NCBI GenBank assembly: GCA_026394375.1
Contig: JAPKYJ010000022.1
Location: 61,777 to 125,776 of the forward strand
DNA from: Methanomassiliicoccales archaeon
Lineage (GTDB): Archaea; Thermoplasmatota; Thermoplasmata; Methanomassiliicoccales; UBA472
Length of the DNA stretch: 64,000 nucleotides
Direction of reading: 5' to 3'
The number at the start of each line of letters is the position of its first letter. Within the stretch, counting starts at the first letter, position 1. The notes under the pieces are model-generated. The model worked only from the letters and a program-made list of their open reading frames with translations. It was not told the origin of the DNA and did no database searches. Below are positions 30,824 to 39,270 of this stretch, piece after piece. Both the position numbers and the translations under genes were made by a program.

Positions 30824-32257
30824 TTGGAGCCGCGGGTTCTCGGGCGGATAGCGGAGATCGTGGGTGAAAGCAATTGCTCCACCAGATCGGCGGACCTGTA
30901 CACCTACGGTTTCGACTCTTCCATCCATCACAGATCGCCCGAGGTGGTGGTGCGACCGGACTCCACGCAACAGGTATCCCAGCTTCTGCATCTCGCCAAT
31001 GATGAGCGCGTGCCAGTCGTCCCCCGGGGAGCGGGGACAGGGCTCTGCGGCAGCGCGGTGCCATTGGAAGGCGGCATGGTCTTGGACATGACGAGGATGG
31101 ACCGCATCCTCGAGGTTAGGGTCGAGGATCTGCTATGCGTTTGCGAGGCCGGGGTAATCTATGACCGTTTGATGGAAGCTCTGGCCCCACACAAGTTCTC
31201 CATTCCCACGGCACCAGGCAGTGGGGAGGCCTGCACCATGGGGGGCATGGTGGCCACGAACGCCTCGGGCATGAGGGCCATCAAGTACGGCGCCATCCGG
31301 GACTACGTTCTTGGATTGGAGGTGGTGCTGGCGGACGGCGAGGTCATCCAAGTTGGTGGCAGGACGCTCAAGAACGCCTCCGGTTATCAGCTGGAACGAT
31401 TATTCGTGGGAAGCGAAGGAACGCTGGGCGTCATCACCAAGGCCACACTGCGCATCGTTCCCAAACCGAAGAAAGCGGCCATGATCGTGGCGGCCTTCGA
31501 GACCCTCGAGCTCGCTGGTAGATGCGTCTCCAGCATAATCGCCAAGCCTATCATTCCCTCGGCCATCGAGCTCATGGACTCCACCTGCATCAAGGCGGTG
31601 AACAAGACCGTCAAGGCGGGCTTCCCGGACGTGGAAGCGCTGTGCATGATCGAGGTGGACGGGGAACCGGAGATGGTGGAGAAGGAATCGACGATGGTGC
31701 AGCAGCTATGCTGGGAGGTAGGGGCCAAGAGCGTGGAGCTCTCCGCCGACCCCAAGCAGATGGCCAAGTGGACCTATGGCCGCAAGAGCATCATGTCCTC
31801 GCTCAGCCGCTACGGGACCGGCCTCGTCTCGGTCTCGTTGGCGGACGACATGGCGGTGCCGATCTCTCGCATCCCGGAGGCGGTGGTGGCGTTCCAGGGG
31901 ATAGCCAAGGAGAACGGGGTCATCATCGGCACTTACGGTCACGCCGCCGATGGCAATCTACATACGAAAATGCTCCTCGATCCGACATCGGCGGACGACT
32001 GGCAGAGGGGAGAGAAAGCGGTGGGACAGGTGTTCGACGCGGTCATTTCGCTAGGCGGCACGGTGACGGGAGAGCATGGCGTGGGCATATCCAAGGCACC
32101 GTACATGCAGAAGGAGCGGGCATCCACCCTGCAGACGATGCTGGCGATCAAGCACGCTCTGGACCCCAACAACATCCTGAACCCGGGCAAGATTATGCAG
32201 TGGCAGGGGAGCATTCTCACCAAGTTGCGCTATCCCTGCGAACGATACCAGGCCTAG
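30824..32257 (+). CDS. FAD-binding oxidoreductase, GlcD / D-lactate dehydrogenase family
   Basis: A 477-residue flavoprotein of the PCMH (FAD_binding_4) and FAD-oxidase C family. The FAD site shows as VVPRGAGTGLCGSAVP and PGSGEACTMGGMVATNASGMRAIKYG. GSEGTLGVITKATLRIVP and the C-terminal YGHAADGNLHTKML and TGEHGVGISKAPYM are typical of GlcD and archaeal D-lactate dehydrogenase. It likely oxidises a 2-hydroxyacid such as glycolate or D-lactate. No GlcF-type iron-sulfur subunit is adjacent; the CCG protein HdrB is 12 kb away. TTG at 30824 with GGTGAA upstream is preferred over GTG at 30800. Confidence 0.88.
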   Translation: MEPRVLGRIAEIVGESNCSTRSADLYTYGFDSSIHHRSPEVVVRPDSTQQVSQLLHLANDERVPVVPRGAGTGLCGSAVPLEGGMVLDMTRMDRILEVRVEDLLCVCEAGVIYDRLMEALAPHKFSIPTAPGSGEACTMGGMVATNASGMRAIKYGAIRDYVLGLEVVLADGEVIQVGGRTLKNASGYQLERLFVGSEGTLGVITKATLRIVPKPKKAAMIVAAFETLELAGRCVSSIIAKPIIPSAIELMDSTCIKAVNKTVKAGFPDVEALCMIEVDGEPEMVEKESTMVQQLCWEVGAKSVELSADPKQMAKWTYGRKSIMSSLSRYGTGLVSVSLADDMAVPISRIPEAVVAFQGIAKENGVIIGTYGHAADGNLHTKMLLDPTSADDWQRGEKAVGQVFDAVISLGGTVTGEHGVGISKAPYMQKERASTLQTMLAIKHALDPNNILNPGKIMQWQGSILTKLRYPCERYQA

Positions 32258-32261
32258 GCCA

Positions 32262-32906
32262 TCAGATCAATCGGAAGGACACTGCGAACATGACTGCCGA
32301 CGCCGCCAGGGCGGCGATGTAGATGGGGATGTTCCAGCTGAGCACCTTCGAGCCGTCGAGGGGTGGTATTGGCAGCAGGTTGAAAAGCGCTAGAATGGCG
32401 TTCACCGATCCAACGAAATAGAGCACAAAGGAAACGATCCCCGACTCTGGAAGCAGGTACCAGGCCGCCAGCGCACTCCCTCCGATGATCAAGTTGGTTC
32501 CAGGACCAGCTAGGCTGATCAGACCGTTCTGCCTGCGGGTGAGCCTCCCTTGGATGTAGACCGCTCCAGGCGCAGCGAACACGAAACCGAGGAAAGAGAA
32601 GACGATGGCCATCAGCAGACCGAAGGGGAAGATGCGAAACTCCGCCCAGGCGCCGTATCGTTGCGCCACGAACTTGTGCATCAGCTCGTGCAGAAGGAAA
32701 CCAGTAACCACAGCGATGCCCGAGACCGCGAATAGCTCCACAATCGCCGGGAGAGAACCCCAGAGCCCATAGCCTTGAAGATACACCACGGTGAATGCCA
32801 GGGTGAGAGCTAGCACCGCGATGACCATGTGCCTGATCTCCACTCGCCCGAACCTGATCTTGCTTTTGCCCGATGATACACGCAGAGCGCCGTATTCGTC
32901 GTACAT
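32262..32906 (-). CDS. Site-2-protease-like M50 metalloprotease
   Basis: A 214-residue integral membrane protease. The zinc-binding HELMH sits in the second transmembrane helix (GFLLHELMHKFVAQRYGAWAEF). The third zinc ligand lies in NLLPIPPLDGSK, the conserved LDG motif of the S2P family. SLAGPGTNLIIG is another M50 hallmark. There are about six hydrophobic segments and no PDZ or CBS domain. ATG at 32906 is chosen since GGCTAAATAG near 32949-32958 would place transcription after the upstream ATG. Probable role: cleavage of membrane-bound regulators or remnant peptides. Confidence 0.87.
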   Translation of the reverse strand: MYDEYGALRVSSGKSKIRFGRVEIRHMVIAVLALTLAFTVVYLQGYGLWGSLPAIVELFAVSGIAVVTGFLLHELMHKFVAQRYGAWAEFRIFPFGLLMAIVFSFLGFVFAAPGAVYIQGRLTRRQNGLISLAGPGTNLIIGGSALAAWYLLPESGIVSFVLYFVGSVNAILALFNLLPIPPLDGSKVLSWNIPIYIAALAASAVMFAVSFRLI

Positions 32907-33040
32907 CTTTCCGCTTACCTTTTTCGCCTGATGGCGGGCCTCGCTATTTAGCCCTATGCTCCTTCGTATCGGCAATGCCAGGTCATCACTATGCGAATCT
33001 GCATAGCTTGAAGTAGGGGCATGCCTAATCGGAAAATATC

Positions 33041-34930
33041 ATGGCACACAGCGACCCCAGGCACGGCAAGGTCACCTACCGTTGGTGCGATCACTGCAAC
33101 ACCCTATTGCTCGGGCAAAAATGTTCCATCTGCTCATCGTCTGGGCGTGAGTTCAGTGTCTCCAGGCCCGGGGACATCCGACCGGCGCTCACGGGAAGCG
33201 CGGATCAACTCCGAAGGCTGGTGGAGAAGCATTTCCGCTGCGGCGAGAGGTTGAACGGCGTGGCAATTTTCCTGAACAAGGTCGCCGGTGAGGACCGGGT
33301 GGACGAGGTCATCGTTCAGGGGCGGACCATCGCCGTGCTGCGCTTCGACGTTCAACGACAAGAGCTCCTTCTCGATCTGAAAGAGGACGGGGCGCTGCTG
33401 CTGTTCAAGCATGCCAAGAAAGGCATCGTCAAGCTCAAGCCCCTGGGAGGACACTTACAAGGGAAGAATCTAGCCGGTGACCAAGTGCTGGAGGCGAACG
33501 GCGACTTCTCCGCCGGAGACCCCCTTATCGCGCTCACTGGCAATCTCGTATGCGCGGCGAGCGCCCGCGTCTCTTCCTCGCAGCTGAGGACGGCAGAGAA
33601 GACGGTGCACATCGCCGGCGCCGCCAACGCCGAGGGTGCTTGGGAAGCAGGCAAGAGCAAGGCGCGGGCCTTCGTCGAAGCGAACATCGAACATCTGAAG
33701 GTCATGGAATCCAAAGGCGTCAGTGACATCAAGTCCTTCGTCAGCCAGCAGAAGCTGCCCGTGACCCTTTCCTTCAGCGGGGGCAAGGATTCACTGGCCT
33801 GCTACGGGCTGGCCAAGAAAGCGGTCAAGGACCTGACCCTCGTCTTCGTCAACACCGGGCTGGAGTTCCCGGAGACCATCCGATACGTGCACGAGTTCGC
33901 CTTGGCTCACGGCGACAAGTTGCTGGAAGCCAACGCAGGATCGATCTTCTGGGAGCAGGTGGAGGCATTCGGACCTCCGGCGAAGGACTTCCGCTGGTGC
34001 TGCAAGGTGTGCAAGCTTGCGCCCCTCACCGATATCATCGAGCGGACCTATGCGGAAGGCACGATCACGATAGAGGGGAACCGCGCCCTCGAGTCCTTCG
34101 CCCGCTCAGGCATGGAGTTCGTGGAGCGGAACCCCTTCGTCCCTAACCAGGTGGTGCTCAATCCCATTCGAGGCTGGATAGCGGCGGACGTCTGGGCCTA
34201 CATCTGGTGGAAGGGATTGGAGTACAACCCCCTCTACGAGCAGGATTTCGAACGCATCGGCTGCTACCTCTGCCCCTCATGCCTTGCGAGCGAGTGGCGC
34301 ACGACCAAGGACATCCATCCCGATCTGCATAGGCAGTGGACCGAGCACCTGCGGGCCTGGGCGAAGGAGAGCGGGGGTTCGGATGATTTCGTCAGGTACG
34401 GCTTTTGGCGCTGGAAGGTGCTCCCGGCGAAGATGCGACTGCTGGCAGAGAACCTCAAGCTACAGGTGCCGAAGCAGCGGGCGGACCGCCTCAAGCTGAC
34501 CATGGTCAAGGGGATCAGTCCTTGCATCACTGGTGGCTACTCGATAGAAGGGGTCATAGCCGTGCCTCGAAGGCGGCCTTTCCTTCGGGTGGCTGAGGTG
34601 CTTAAGACGGTGGGCAAGACCAGATGCTCGGAGGAGTACGAGATCGCCCTGACCAAAGGGAACGAGGCCACGATCAAGGCGTTCGGAGGAGGACAGGTCG
34701 TGGCCACAGGGGCGACGCCGGAGAAGGCGGCGAATGCCTTCGAAGCGGGAGTGAAGGCCTTCTTGCGGGCGGAGCTATGCACCATGTGCGGCATCTGTGT
34801 CAAGAACTGCAAACGAAGGGCCATCACCTTGAAGGATGGTCCATTGGTGGATGAGGAGCTCTGCTCGCAGTGCGGCAAGTGCACCGAGGCCTGTGTCGTC
34901 GCCCACTATTACGACAAGCTGGTCACCTGA
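33041..34930 (+). CDS. PAPS reductase-like protein with zinc ribbon, PUA-like domain and 2[4Fe-4S] ferredoxin
   Basis: A 629-residue multidomain protein. Residues ~15-35 form a zinc ribbon (CDHCN..CSICS). A PUA-like region follows (around 95-140). The adenine nucleotide alpha-hydrolase core starts near 245 with TLSFSGGKDSLACYGLA (SGGKDS PP-loop) and includes FVNTGLEFPET and RWCCKVCKLAPL; CYLCPSC is seen later. The C-terminal ~60 residues are a ferredoxin with CTMCGICVKNC and CSQCGKCTEAC. Similar proteins are widespread in methanogens and other archaea lacking sulfate assimilation and are thought to act in thiolation or sulfur transfer, perhaps on RNA given the PUA. The exact substrate is unknown. 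Confidence 0.85.
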   Translation: MAHSDPRHGKVTYRWCDHCNTLLLGQKCSICSSSGREFSVSRPGDIRPALTGSADQLRRLVEKHFRCGERLNGVAIFLNKVAGEDRVDEVIVQGRTIAVLRFDVQRQELLLDLKEDGALLLFKHAKKGIVKLKPLGGHLQGKNLAGDQVLEANGDFSAGDPLIALTGNLVCAASARVSSSQLRTAEKTVHIAGAANAEGAWEAGKSKARAFVEANIEHLKVMESKGVSDIKSFVSQQKLPVTLSFSGGKDSLACYGLAKKAVKDLTLVFVNTGLEFPETIRYVHEFALAHGDKLLEANAGSIFWEQVEAFGPPAKDFRWCCKVCKLAPLTDIIERTYAEGTITIEGNRALESFARSGMEFVERNPFVPNQVVLNPIRGWIAADVWAYIWWKGLEYNPLYEQDFERIGCYLCPSCLASEWRTTKDIHPDLHRQWTEHLRAWAKESGGSDDFVRYGFWRWKVLPAKMRLLAENLKLQVPKQRADRLKLTMVKGISPCITGGYSIEGVIAVPRRRPFLRVAEVLKTVGKTRCSEEYEIALTKGNEATIKAFGGGQVVATGATPEKAANAFEAGVKAFLRAELCTMCGICVKNCKRRAITLKDGPLVDEELCSQCGKCTEACVVAHYYDKLVT

Positions 34931-34992
34931 TCCAAGGGGCATCGCGCAAAAGAGCAGGATTAAGTAGGGAAACGCGCTGAGAGGGGCGAGAA

Positions 34993-35703
34993 ATGAACTT
35001 CGACATGCTCATCGCCGGGGCCATCGGCCTGGGGCCGGCACTGGCGCTTATGTATTGGACCCTCAAGGACTACACCTATCCGGCGGTGGAGAAGCCGTTC
35101 TTCGATGACCGCCGGGTCTTCTTCATCCTGGCGGTAGGGCTGGTGCTAGGTGCCGTGCTCTTCTTCGTGGAGATGATGTTCGACCTCTCCTTCGTGCTGG
35201 TCGCTTTGCTCTTCGCAGTCATCGAAGAGCTCGTCAAGCTGGTCATCTTGAACTACAAGTCATTCCAGAAAAAACTGGACACGCAGTTCTACGGCCTCAC
35301 CCTAGGGCTCGGAATGGGAGGCACGTTGGCTTTTGGGAACGTATTCTTCGTCTTGAGCAACCAAGTGGGCAAGCTCAATGCGTTGGACTATCTCATCCTC
35401 ATCCTCATAGCGGTGCAATTCTCCCTGCTGCACGGTTCGACCGGGGCCACCATCGGTGCCGGGGTGGCCCGAGGTCTGCCCTTCGGCTACTTCTCTCAGG
35501 CTACCATGGTCCACATCGCTTTCAACCTGGTCATGATCGGGTACTTCTGGATAGGCACAGGCCTCAACTACCTCTTCCTCGCCGCTGCCACGGGTATCGT
35601 TGCCTACTACTACTGGTACGTGCACGATCGGCTCATCCCGGACATGGTGGCGAACGAAGTGGCGCGATATCAGAAGAAAGCAAGAAAGCTGAACAAGGCC
35701 TAG
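34993..35703 (+). CDS. PrsW-like intramembrane protease
   Basis: A 236-residue membrane protein with seven or eight hydrophobic helices. The expected catalytic pattern is present: AVIEELVKLVIL (EExxK) in one helix, FSLLHGSTGATIGAG in another, and MVHIAFNLVMIG in a third. PrsW and related CPBP proteases use paired glutamates and histidines in the membrane. The gene is followed closely by a secreted transglutaminase-like gene, 22 bases from stop to its ATG, so the two likely form an operon. GAGGGG precedes the ATG. Confidence 0.72.
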   Translation: MNFDMLIAGAIGLGPALALMYWTLKDYTYPAVEKPFFDDRRVFFILAVGLVLGAVLFFVEMMFDLSFVLVALLFAVIEELVKLVILNYKSFQKKLDTQFYGLTLGLGMGGTLAFGNVFFVLSNQVGKLNALDYLILILIAVQFSLLHGSTGATIGAGVARGLPFGYFSQATMVHIAFNLVMIGYFWIGTGLNYLFLAAATGIVAYYYWYVHDRLIPDMVANEVARYQKKARKLNKA

Positions 35704-35725
35704 CTTGGCCAGTGTTGGCGGTCAG

Positions 35726-36823
35726 ATGAACAAACGGGGGAAGATCGCGATCGTGGCGGCGGTGGCCATCCTGGTCGTAGTGGCCATCTTGCTGATCCCT
35801 GTGATGCAGAACCTGCTGGCAATGTTCTTCCAGAAACGCATTCCCACCTACAGTGAGTACCGGGTGCAGAGGGACCTGATCGTGGATGCGAATGGAGGTA
35901 CGGTGAACAACTTCACCATCGACGTGCCGGTCCTGTCCGATGTCAACCGGACCGGGCAAGTGCAGTTCGTTTCGAATGTGGTCTATGATCCCGCTCCCAC
36001 CTTCTTGTCAAAGGCAGGAATGGAATGGGCCGTTTGGGAGCATGACGTCCTTCAAGGCTCGCAGAGATCCACCGTCAGGGTCACCTTCGATCTTCGGGTG
36101 GAGGCCAAGGTCTGGTCATGTGCCAGCACGGAATCGCTCAACATCTCTGACATACCTGCCCCGCTGGTGTCTAGGTACTCGGGAGACGAATGGATGATCG
36201 TGGTGAACGATCCAGGCATCCAGACCCAGGCACAGGACCTAGTCCAGGGGGAGCAGAACGTGCACCACGCCCTGGAATCGATCTATCGATGGGTCATAGG
36301 CAACATCCGCTACCCGCAAGGCTCGGCGGACCGCGATTCCCAGAGCAGCGTCGACACCCTGGCGAGCAAGGTGGGCGATTGCGACGACCAGGCCATGCTT
36401 TTCTGCGCCCTTGCCAGGGCATCCGGAATCCCGGCCTGGGTGCAGCTGGGGGCTCTATACAGCAGTTCCGGCAACAAATGGGGCGGGCATGGCTGGGTCC
36501 AGACATACATCCCGCTCAAAGGCGGCAGCGGGGAATATGTCACCATCGACACCGTGAACAGGGAGTTCTTGATATGGTCCCCCAATCGGTACGTGGACTA
36601 CACGGACGACGGTAACGGGGAGCACCTGCGCGACTACTATTTCTCCTTCTACTGTTCATACGAGCCGGGCACCTATTCTATCGGTGATGGGCCGATCTAC
36701 AGCGAGAGCTACGTGAGCCTGATGCACCACGACTCCTCGGAGTTCATACGGCTCGTCGACCTGAACCCGTTCCAGAATATGGCCATGGCCGAGATCAGGC
36801 GGTCCGATACCGTTCCGGCCTAG
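35726..36823 (+). CDS. Membrane-anchored transglutaminase-like protein
   Basis: A 365-residue protein with an N-terminal transmembrane anchor (residues ~7-32) and an extracellular beta-rich region. A transglutaminase-like cysteine-protease core begins near residue 190. The catalytic triad is readable: Cys in VGDCDDQAMLFCALARASGIPAW, His in GGHGWVQTYIP, Asp in TIDTVNREFL. It may cross-link or cleave surface proteins. It lies directly after the PrsW-like gene. ATG at 35726 with GCGGTC upstream is preferred to TTG at 35705. Its 3' end overlaps the convergent next gene by 29 bases. Confidence 0.85.
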   Translation: MNKRGKIAIVAAVAILVVVAILLIPVMQNLLAMFFQKRIPTYSEYRVQRDLIVDANGGTVNNFTIDVPVLSDVNRTGQVQFVSNVVYDPAPTFLSKAGMEWAVWEHDVLQGSQRSTVRVTFDLRVEAKVWSCASTESLNISDIPAPLVSRYSGDEWMIVVNDPGIQTQAQDLVQGEQNVHHALESIYRWVIGNIRYPQGSADRDSQSSVDTLASKVGDCDDQAMLFCALARASGIPAWVQLGALYSSSGNKWGGHGWVQTYIPLKGGSGEYVTIDTVNREFLIWSPNRYVDYTDDGNGEHLRDYYFSFYCSYEPGTYSIGDGPIYSESYVSLMHHDSSEFIRLVDLNPFQNMAMAEIRRSDTVPA

Positions 36824-37235
36824 GTTCCAGGATCACTCCTTCGGAGAGCATCGTCTCCAGGAGGTCCTGCGCGTCCTCCGCGCTCTTCAGACCGACGCGC
36901 CTCATGAACTGTTCCGGTGTGAAGAGGCCTTGCTTCTCGGTCAGCTCCTGAGCGATGGCCCTCAGCTCCTCCTCGACCAAATGCACCCTATCCTCCTTCG
37001 GAGGGGGGGAGCGGCGCCTCTTCTTCTCCGTCTGCATGCCTTCCACGCCTTGGGCGAGCTTCTCCATCATCTTCTTGACCGCGGCGGCCAGCTCCTGCTC
37101 GGAGTCCGTGCGGTAGAAAACCCTCGCCTTGGAGAGGTCGATGGAATGACCACAGTGCACGCACTTCGCTCGGGCCGAACCCAGTCTCACGCCCCGAGCC
37201 CGCTGGCACTTGGGGCAGACCACCACGCCGAACAT
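36795..37235 (-). CDS. Archaeal zinc-ribbon / winged-helix protein
   Basis: A 146-residue protein starting with a rubredoxin-like zinc ribbon (CPKC..CVHC near residues 7-30). A KARVFYRTDSEQELAAAVKKMME segment, a basic linker, and a C-terminal winged-helix-like region (EQFMRRVGLKSAEDAQDLLETMLSEGVILEP) follow. It resembles an archaea-specific family of predicted nucleic-acid-binding proteins (DUF5817-like). It starts on the last base of the pdaD stop (TGATG), so they are co-translated. The longer frame to 37367 overlaps pdaD and is rejected. Confidence 0.75.
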   Translation of the reverse strand: MFGVVVCPKCQRARGVRLGSARAKCVHCGHSIDLSKARVFYRTDSEQELAAAVKKMMEKLAQGVEGMQTEKKRRRSPPPKEDRVHLVEEELRAIAQELTEKQGLFTPEQFMRRVGLKSAEDAQDLLETMLSEGVILEPRPERYRTA

Positions 37236-37705
37236 CAATACTCGACGAAGACGCAGGCGCCTATGCAAGCACCGTAATGGTCCATGGGGACGGACAATTC
37301 CTCGATGGCATAGTGGATGGTGCGCAGCTCGATGCCGCGCAGCTTGGCCATCTCGCTCATCTTCCACTCCAGGACTTCCTTGAGGGCTTTCTTCGTGCCG
37401 TGCATATGTCCTTCCGCGACGTATCCTCCTTTGCCGTCCTTGCAGAAGGCGTAGGCGATGCCGGCGGAGATCATCTCACCTTCGCCCCCTCGCATCTGGG
37501 CCAGTACACAGAAGGTGACCGTGCCCATGGGCATTTCCCGGGCCGGTACCTGCTTGGCACCGATGGGCAGCACGGATGAAACCGAGACCAGGTTCTGCTC
37601 TCCGATCCTTGCGCACTTCAAAGCCTCATCGAACGCGTTGAGGTCAGAGATCTTGCTCACGGCGCAACCAGAAGTGATGAAGAACTTCTTGGGGACTAGG
37701 TTCAT
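37235..37705 (-). CDS. pdaD: Pyruvoyl-dependent arginine decarboxylase
   Basis: A 156-residue proenzyme that self-cleaves between two serines in NLVSVSSVLP to make a pyruvoyl group, then decarboxylates arginine to agmatine for polyamine synthesis and, in archaea, for agmatidine in tRNA-Ile2. Other family features are FFITSGCAVSK, PIGAKQVPAREMPMG and the acidic EGEMISAGIAYAF. ATG at 37705 is 27 bases from the centre of an AAATTT-rich TATA box. TTG three codons earlier is less likely. Confidence 0.94.
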   Translation of the reverse strand: MNLVPKKFFITSGCAVSKISDLNAFDEALKCARIGEQNLVSVSSVLPIGAKQVPAREMPMGTVTFCVLAQMRGGEGEMISAGIAYAFCKDGKGGYVAEGHMHGTKKALKEVLEWKMSEMAKLRGIELRTIHYAIEELSVPMDHYGACIGACVFVEY

Positions 37706-37727
37706 AGTGGCCAAGTAAATCCATTGC

Positions 37728-37736
37728 GAAATTTAA
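37728..37736 (-). promoter_or_regulatory. TATA-like box of pdaD
   Basis: CTTAAATTT on the minus strand is centred 27 bases before ATG 37705, pointing to a leaderless mRNA. Confidence 0.5.
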
Positions 37737-37754
37737 GTCTATCCCTAGGGTGGA

Positions 37755-38708
37755 CTATTTTTCGCCGTCCGACCGGAAGATGCGCATCTCCCGTTCTAGC
37801 ATCTTGACCTCGTGTGTGTTCAACGCCTGGGGACTGAGGGGCAATAGCAGCACCGCATCCTTAACGGCCACATTCTCGTTCAGTAGCTGCAGGAATTTGA
37901 GCACCTTGATGAACGTGTTCTGGCTGACGAGGTACTCCAGTCCGGAGATCAGGACCACACCCCCCTCCGCCTCATCGAGGAAGCTCTTCACCTCCGAGTA
38001 GATGAGCGGGACGTTCGTCGGCTCCCGGGCGTACTTGATGTCGCGTTCGTAGGACAGCCAGATGTAGGGGGGGCCGAGGTCGAAGCGCTTCTTGAGCTTC
38101 TCTGGATATTCGCGCACGATGCTCATTCCCGTGGCTCCGTGAGAGACCAGGTCCACAAAGACATCGAAGCCGGCGTAGGGGTCCTCGGACTCGATCAGAT
38201 AGGAATACCCTCGCTCCAGTTCGAACTTCGAAGGGGTTCGCACAGGCTTCTCGGCCGCTTGCGTCCCCTCCTCCACCGGAAGCAGGACATGCACACATCT
38301 CTCCTTTCCTTGGGCGATGCATTCGCTCTCGGTGGAAGAGAATCTTCTCCTGAGCAGCGTGGATACCACTCCGGACAGATAGCCGCGGGTGAAATCGCAC
38401 TTCCTTCCCTTCGTCGCCTCTATCGATTCCTCGAAGGCGATCCTGATCTCGTCCTCCGAGGCGCTCTCCACCCTCATCCTGCTCAACCCGGTCTCCGACC
38501 ATATTTGGGGGAGCATGTCCTTGAGCTCATCCGTGGACCTCGTCTCCACGCCCAAGGCCTTGATCAGCCCCACTCCCGCCCGGTAGCCATAGCGGGCCAG
38601 GGTCTGGGCGGCCTCCTTGTCCTCGATGAGCTCCAGTTCCTCCCTCAGGTCCAGCAACGCTGACCCGGGCATGACGAAGAACGGGTTGTACGTCGGCACC
38701 TCAGGCAC
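37755..38708 (-). CDS. V4R and DUF835 domain sensor-like protein
   Basis: A 317-residue protein. Residues ~10-150 match the V4R (4-vinyl reductase) small-molecule-binding domain, with GYRAGVGLIKAL and a cysteine pair region CDFTRGYLSGVVSTLL..ECIAQGKERCVH. Residues ~165-317 match DUF835: ERGYSYLIES, GATGMSIVREYPEKLKKRF, and GGVVLISGLEYLVSQNTF. DUF835 domains are common in Thermoplasmata and Thermococci as output or sensor modules. It overlaps the Ras-like GTPase gene by eight bases, suggesting that it acts with it as regulator or effector. Confidence 0.82.
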   Translation of the reverse strand: MPEVPTYNPFFVMPGSALLDLREELELIEDKEAAQTLARYGYRAGVGLIKALGVETRSTDELKDMLPQIWSETGLSRMRVESASEDEIRIAFEESIEATKGRKCDFTRGYLSGVVSTLLRRRFSSTESECIAQGKERCVHVLLPVEEGTQAAEKPVRTPSKFELERGYSYLIESEDPYAGFDVFVDLVSHGATGMSIVREYPEKLKKRFDLGPPYIWLSYERDIKYAREPTNVPLIYSEVKSFLDEAEGGVVLISGLEYLVSQNTFIKVLKFLQLLNENVAVKDAVLLLPLSPQALNTHEVKMLEREMRIFRSDGEK

Positions 38709-39210
38709 CTCCCATGAGCTTCCTTCCCAATCTATCGAAAGTCTCCTGCACGCCCTCGCCCGTCAAAGCGCTGGTGCGGACCAGGTCCGCTCCCAGTTCC
38801 TGTGCCAGAGAACCCAGTTCATCCTCGGTCAGTCTGGCCTCCAGGTCGGCCTTGTTGCCGGCCAAGACCAGTCGGGCGTCCTTCTCCACTTTGAGGAAAT
38901 CGTCCCTCCATCCCTTTAGATGCTCCATCGTCTCTGGTCGGGTCATGTCCCCCACCAGCAGGGCGCCGTTCGCTCCTTTGTAGTAGGCGGCGTGCAGCGA
39001 GTCATCTCCCTTCTGGCCGAGCACGTCCCAGATCATCAGGGTCAGTTCGACGTCCTCGAAAACCAGCACCTTCTTCGACACCTTGGTGCCGAAGGAGACG
39101 ATGTATTTGTCGTTGAAGACGTCCTCCACGAACCTATGCACCAGGCTGGTCTTTCCCACTCCGCCGTCCCCGAGCAGGCAGACCTTCCTGATGTAACGCT
39201 TCCGCTCCAT
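38701..39210 (-). CDS. Ras-superfamily small GTPase (Rab/Arf-like)
   Basis: A 169-residue single-domain GTPase. G1 is GDGGVGKTSLVHRF, a switch I threonine lies in SFGTKV, G3 is WDVLGQKG (DxxGQ), G4 is NKAD and G5 is TSAL. The order and size match eukaryotic Ras/Rab proteins; there is no C-terminal prenylation cysteine. The upstream gene position and eight-base overlap with the V4R-DUF835 protein suggest a GTPase switch with a dedicated sensor. Ras-like GTPases are scattered in archaea and bacteria (MglA, Rup families), so this need not be of eukaryotic origin. Confidence 0.9.
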   Translation of the reverse strand: MERKRYIRKVCLLGDGGVGKTSLVHRFVEDVFNDKYIVSFGTKVSKKVLVFEDVELTLMIWDVLGQKGDDSLHAAYYKGANGALLVGDMTRPETMEHLKGWRDDFLKVEKDARLVLAGNKADLEARLTEDELGSLAQELGADLVRTSALTGEGVQETFDRLGRKLMGGA

Positions 39211-39270
39211 GCTGGTTCGAAGTATCCCTGTGTGCGCTATTTAACGCTTGGCTGGTGTTCCATATGGCAC

